From: Flavobacteriales bacterium UBA7878
Lineage (GTDB): Bacteria; Bacteroidota; Bacteroidia; Flavobacteriales; Schleiferiaceae
NCBI GenBank assembly: GCA_002501205.1
Contig: DLRW01000066.1
Location: forward strand, 1 to 27,243
DNA length: 27,243 bases
Direction: 5' to 3'
The translations under genes and the position numbers were made by a program. This document shows positions 24,857-27,243 of the stretch, piece by piece (positions within the stretch are counted from its first letter, which is position 1; every line of letters starts with the position of its first letter). The notes under the pieces were generated by a model that was not told the origin of the DNA, ran no database searches, and saw only the letters and a program-made list of their open reading frames with translations.

Positions 24857-25943
24857 TTAAGGGCTCACATAGGAAAGTCCAATGGTGAAGTAAGGCGTAT
24901 TAGCAGGATTGTTCTCAATGAAATAGGGTTTATCGCTACCAAAGAATCGTACAAAATCTCCACCCCTGTCTACGTTAAAGCTGTAATTGATACGGTAACC
25001 GATTTCGGCCGACATCCAAAAGAAACCATGCACTTGACGGCTGTATGATAGTGCTGCTCTGATTTCAGAACGACGCCATTCCAAATCTTGGGCATCGTAA
25101 TAGGAAGGAACCGCGGGCATAATTCCGGGAGCAGTAGCATCCTTCAGACTGAAACTAGCACCATTTACATTAAAGCCTAAGCCCATATAGCTTAAGCTAT
25201 TGAAGCGATAGCGCAACATGGCCCGAGCGGGTAGCAGAGCCTCTACACCCCATTTTTGGTTTTTATAAGTGTGGTAGTAGTATACTACTGGAACATAATT
25301 AAGGGCGCCACCCAAATAGGTCCTGGATAATCCGAAGGCGTACATAAGGCGATCGCTGGGTTTCCATCCGTATAATACCGCCAATGGGAATTTTAGCTTT
25401 CCGAAATCAATACTGTTGAAATCGTAATTTCCATTCAGTTCGGTTTGCAATTGAGCCAGAATGAAATTCTTCTCGTTGAAAGGCTTGAATAGGGTAGCGG
25501 TGATATTTGTCCGGTGGAAGGTAGATTCGTTCAGAACCTTAGTAAAAGGATGATTGTAAGAATCTTCGATTTGATAATTTAAGAGTTGATAATTGACTCC
25601 TAGATTGATCAAGATGTTATTACGAGAGATAATCGGAAAATTGCTAACCAGCGAAAACTGTTGAGCTAGAGCTAACCGTACATCTTCCTCGGGATGCAGA
25701 ATGGAATTGGCCGCAGGGCCTACATTTAGATTATGGGGCAATTGCTGATTGTAAAAAACACCAATCAAGCTGGTCGGACTCTGGCCCAATACCTTGTTTG
25801 TACAATAGGCTTTGGCAGGAGGAGCGGCGAGCTCAAACTCTGAAAAGTCGAAATCATCGTCATCGGTCGAAGTGCTATCTTCTTGAGCGAGAACAGGTAG
25901 ACTTAAAAAAACAGGCAAGGAAAAACATTCCGATTTGCTTCAT
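24857..25943 (-). CDS. Outer-membrane beta-barrel-like protein, frameshifted in the signal peptide
   Basis: The mature part of about 340 residues starts with an acidic stretch (STSTDDDDFDFSEFE). It continues with alternating aromatic/polar strands and tight turns (NILINLGVNYQLLNYQI, YYYHTYKNQKWGVEALLPARAMLRYRF, ending YFTIGLSYVSP), typical of Bacteroidota outer-membrane barrels. The natural start appears to be ATG 25943. It encodes MKQIGMFFLACF, and then the frame breaks in a seven-T run (25905-25911). The other frame supplies LSLPVLAQEDS. Removing one T joins them into a standard 20-residue signal peptide ending in Ala-Gln. As read, translation from ATG stops after 22 codons; the long frame alone could begin only at a TTG (25918) inside the signal. 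Function of the barrel is unknown. Confidence 0.75.
25905..25911 (-). repeat. Seven-T homopolymer causing a frameshift in a signal peptide
   Basis: The coding strand has T7 between TG and AAG. Six T would keep MKQIGMFFLACF in frame with LSLPVLAQ. The run is short for a classical phase-variation tract but is also a common site for sequencing indels. Confidence 0.7.
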
Positions 25944-26012
25944 TCCGAATAAATTTAGATCACTAAAATAAACAGGGAAGTGAATCTTCCTACATTTCAA
26001 CAAAATCCAAAC

Positions 26013-26477
26013 ATGAAAAAATTAGCTATTCTCTTCACTTTTATCCTTACTGCTGGCTTTGCGCAGGCCCAAAAAGCAGAGGTGAAAATGCTCAATACCT
26101 TTATGGATGATTGGCATAAGGCCGCTGCTGAGGCTAATTCGGAAGGCTTTTACGGCAAAATGGCGGAAGAGGGCATTTATATCGGTACCGATGCCACGGA
26201 ACGCTGGTTACGTGACGAATTAAAAGCCTGGGCCCAAAAGGCCTTTGAACGCGATGTGGCCTGGGACTTTAAACCCATCGAACGCAATTGGCATTTTTTA
26301 GGAAATGATATTGCGATTGGTGATGAAAAACTGGAAACCTGGATGGGCATTTGCCGTGCTACTATAGTTTTAAAGAAGCTCGACGGTCAATGGTTGATCC
26401 ATCATTACCACCTGGCGGTAACGGTGCCTAATGAGCAAATAGCAGACTTCAAAAAGTTGCTCTATCCTGAGAATTAA
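26013..26477 (+). CDS. Exported SnoaL-like/NTF2-like domain protein
   Basis: The start is set at ATG 26013, giving 154 residues with the signal peptide MKKLAILFTFILTAGFAQAQ; an in-frame GTG 33 bases earlier would add a non-signal leader. The mature part reads LNTFMDDWHKAAAEANSEGFYGKMAEEGIYIGTDATERW, then strands WDFKPIERNWHFLGNDIAIGDEKLETW and ATIVLKKLDGQWLIHHYHLAVTV. This is the helix-then-curved-sheet order of the NTF2/SnoaL fold seen in DUF4440-type proteins. These bind small hydrophobic ligands or act as enzymes; nothing here fixes the role. It diverges from the barrel protein gene and is followed by a 102-base gap without a strong terminator. Confidence 0.82.
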   Translation: MKKLAILFTFILTAGFAQAQKAEVKMLNTFMDDWHKAAAEANSEGFYGKMAEEGIYIGTDATERWLRDELKAWAQKAFERDVAWDFKPIERNWHFLGNDIAIGDEKLETWMGICRATIVLKKLDGQWLIHHYHLAVTVPNEQIADFKKLLYPEN

Positions 26478-26579
26478 GCAAACCTTGCCTAAATTAATAG
26501 TCAGCACAGGCATAATTTGCCAGCGCAATTTTTTGCTTAAACGTTTATTTTGAGGCTATAACCAATAAATAAACCAAAC

Positions 26580-26945
26580 ATGAGAACTTGCCTAGCCTGT
26601 GATGGGATGATTGTAGGTCGCATCGACAAAAAATTCTGCGATCACAATTGCCGCAATGCTTATCACAATGATCGTAATCGATCCAGCCGAAATTATGTTC
26701 AGAAAGTCAATCGAAATTTAGCGCGTAACTATCGGATTCTGGAGGATTTAACCGAAAATGAGGTGGCTGAAGTTACACTTCCAGTGCTGAAAGCCATGGG
26801 ATTTGATCCTCAGTATTTTACCTCATTTGTGGATGATGATGCAGAAGGAGGCATCTTCTTTATTTACGATCTCAGTTATCAACAAATCGCCAACAATCTT
26901 GTTATACGCATTAAAGAATTGGAAACCTATCGGAATTCTGCATGA
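26580..26945 (+). CDS. Small zinc-finger protein (121 aa), conserved hypothetical
   Basis: The N-terminus has a zinc-knuckle pattern C4-x2-C7-x12-C20-x3-C24 (MRTCLACDGM, KKFCDHNCRNAYHND), close to the small FCS/DUF2116-like ribbons. A basic Arg/Asn-rich helix (about 28-50) follows, then an acidic alpha/beta part ending IANNLVIRIKEL. I recall similar 110-130 residue proteins across Bacteroidota (CPECG...GRADKKFCSDYCRNAYNN) without known function; DNA or RNA binding is plausible. No signal peptide. It is followed after 67 bases by a terminator. Confidence 0.8.
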   Translation: MRTCLACDGMIVGRIDKKFCDHNCRNAYHNDRNRSSRNYVQKVNRNLARNYRILEDLTENEVAEVTLPVLKAMGFDPQYFTSFVDDDAEGGIFFIYDLSYQQIANNLVIRIKELETYRNSA

Positions 26946-27012
26946 CAATCAAGATTGTAAAAGCTTCTGAATCAATGGTATTCATCGGATGATGCTTTCA
27001 CTTTAATTGTAG

Positions 27013-27040
27013 AACCCTGGTCTAGAAGCCGGGGTTTTTG
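27013..27040 (+). terminator. Rho-independent terminator after the zinc-finger gene
   Basis: AACCCTGG (27013-27020) pairs with CCGGGGTT (27029-27036) with one G-T pair and an eight-base loop; five T (27035-27039) follow. The next gene starts only 20 bases later. Confidence 0.85.
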
Positions 27041-27060
27041 TTTGCAGTATATTGACTGAA

Positions 27061-27243
27061 ATGGCGCAATACATCCGACTTAGCTTTTTTTACTTCGATT
27101 CACCAGCTCAAAGATGGTGGGCCTTTAAGCAGATGCGCCTGGCTCATAAATCCTTACGAAAGCAAAGAGGCCTAAGCTTTTACAAGCTAATGGGTAGCGG
27201 CGCCGGTGAAGGTTTTAGTACCAAGCCAGACTGGCGGGTCTAT
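27061..27243 (+). CDS. CrtA-like (spheroidene monooxygenase family) protein, 5' part only
   Basis: An open frame of 61 codons begins at ATG 27061 and runs off the window end. It encodes MAQYIRLSFFYFDS, then QRWWAFKQMRLAHKSLRKQRGLSFYKLMGSGAGEGFSTKPDWRVY. The segment FYKLMGSGAGEGFSTKPDW corresponds to the FWK-GSGTG-GF-PKPDW block of Rhodobacter CrtA, a haem-dependent enzyme that oxygenates acyclic carotenoids at C-2. CrtA-like proteins in Bacteroidota may instead act on other substrates, since many of these bacteria make zeaxanthin or flexirubin. The family call rests on this motif and is fairly strong; the substrate is unknown. No other carotenoid gene is visible here. Confidence 0.7.
   Translation, partial: MAQYIRLSFFYFDSPAQRWWAFKQMRLAHKSLRKQRGLSFYKLMGSGAGEGFSTKPDWRVY

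Noticed and set aside
26478..26579. Possible terminator TTGC-CAGC-GCAA followed by T6 after the SnoaL-like gene
   Set aside because: Only four base pairs in the stem, too weak to call; the T-run is part of the next gene's upstream region.
1..27243. Defence island, secondary-metabolite cluster or mobile element
   Set aside because: The AlbA_2 and PhzF-family genes could suggest one, but no nuclease, integrase, transposase, toxin, NRPS/PKS or phenazine gene accompanies them, and no terminal repeats were seen.

Overview
The window reads as ordinary chromosome from a Bacteroidota bacterium, most likely a marine member of the Flavobacteriales. The evidence is a secreted FG-GAP protein with a C-terminal type IX secretion sorting domain, a head-GIN-domain lipoprotein, a DUF2147 protein, a TlpA-like lipoprotein and a Bacteroidota-type ABC-F protein. 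Two intergenic regions carry an exact TAnnTTTG promoter box, and the genes lack strong Shine-Dalgarno sequences. Coding density is high. No rRNA, tRNA, CRISPR array, phage or transposase gene was seen, and no stretch longer than 300 bases lacks a gene.

Layout. (1) 1-2304, minus strand: an acyl-CoA hydrolase/CoA-transferase followed by a FabH-type ketoacyl synthase that is frameshifted near its 3' end and also cut by the window edge. (2) 2466-4352, plus: htpG (Hsp90), with spaced TGTCAG boxes upstream and a strong terminator. (3) 4420-7341, minus: a large AT-richer secreted FG-GAP repeat protein. (4) 7591-12166, plus: a tight four-gene run of GIN-domain lipoprotein, phospho-sugar mutase, TlpA-like lipoprotein and 3-hydroxyacyl-CoA dehydrogenase, ending at a terminator. 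(5) 12316-12900, plus: a single-cysteine thioredoxin-fold protein. (6) 12908-17513, minus: three overlapping genes, namely a secreted Asp-box beta-propeller, an FAD oxidoreductase and an 84-residue unknown. (7) 17645-18682, plus: an AlkB-type membrane di-iron monooxygenase, whose stop codon overlaps that of the converging ABC-F gene (18679-20304). (8) 20437-23634: a double zinc-ribbon protein on plus, converging on an AlbA_2 protein and a PhzF-family protein, with a DEAD-box RNA helicase upstream of these on minus. (9) 23823-27243: small exported proteins, an outer-membrane barrel protein with a frameshift in its signal peptide, a small zinc-finger protein, and the start of a CrtA-like carotenoid monooxygenase running off the end.

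I did not find a convincing new multi-gene system. The observations most worth following are two apparent frameshifts at slippage-prone sites (an 8-base unit in fabH and a seven-T run in a signal peptide) and an ABC-F protein whose two degenerate elements fall in the same composite ATP site. Next come the phased TGTCAG boxes before htpG, a terminator-like hairpin seven bases before the phzF-family start codon, and an AlkB-like enzyme with no rubredoxin nearby. The frameshifts may be real or assembly errors; sequence alone cannot decide.
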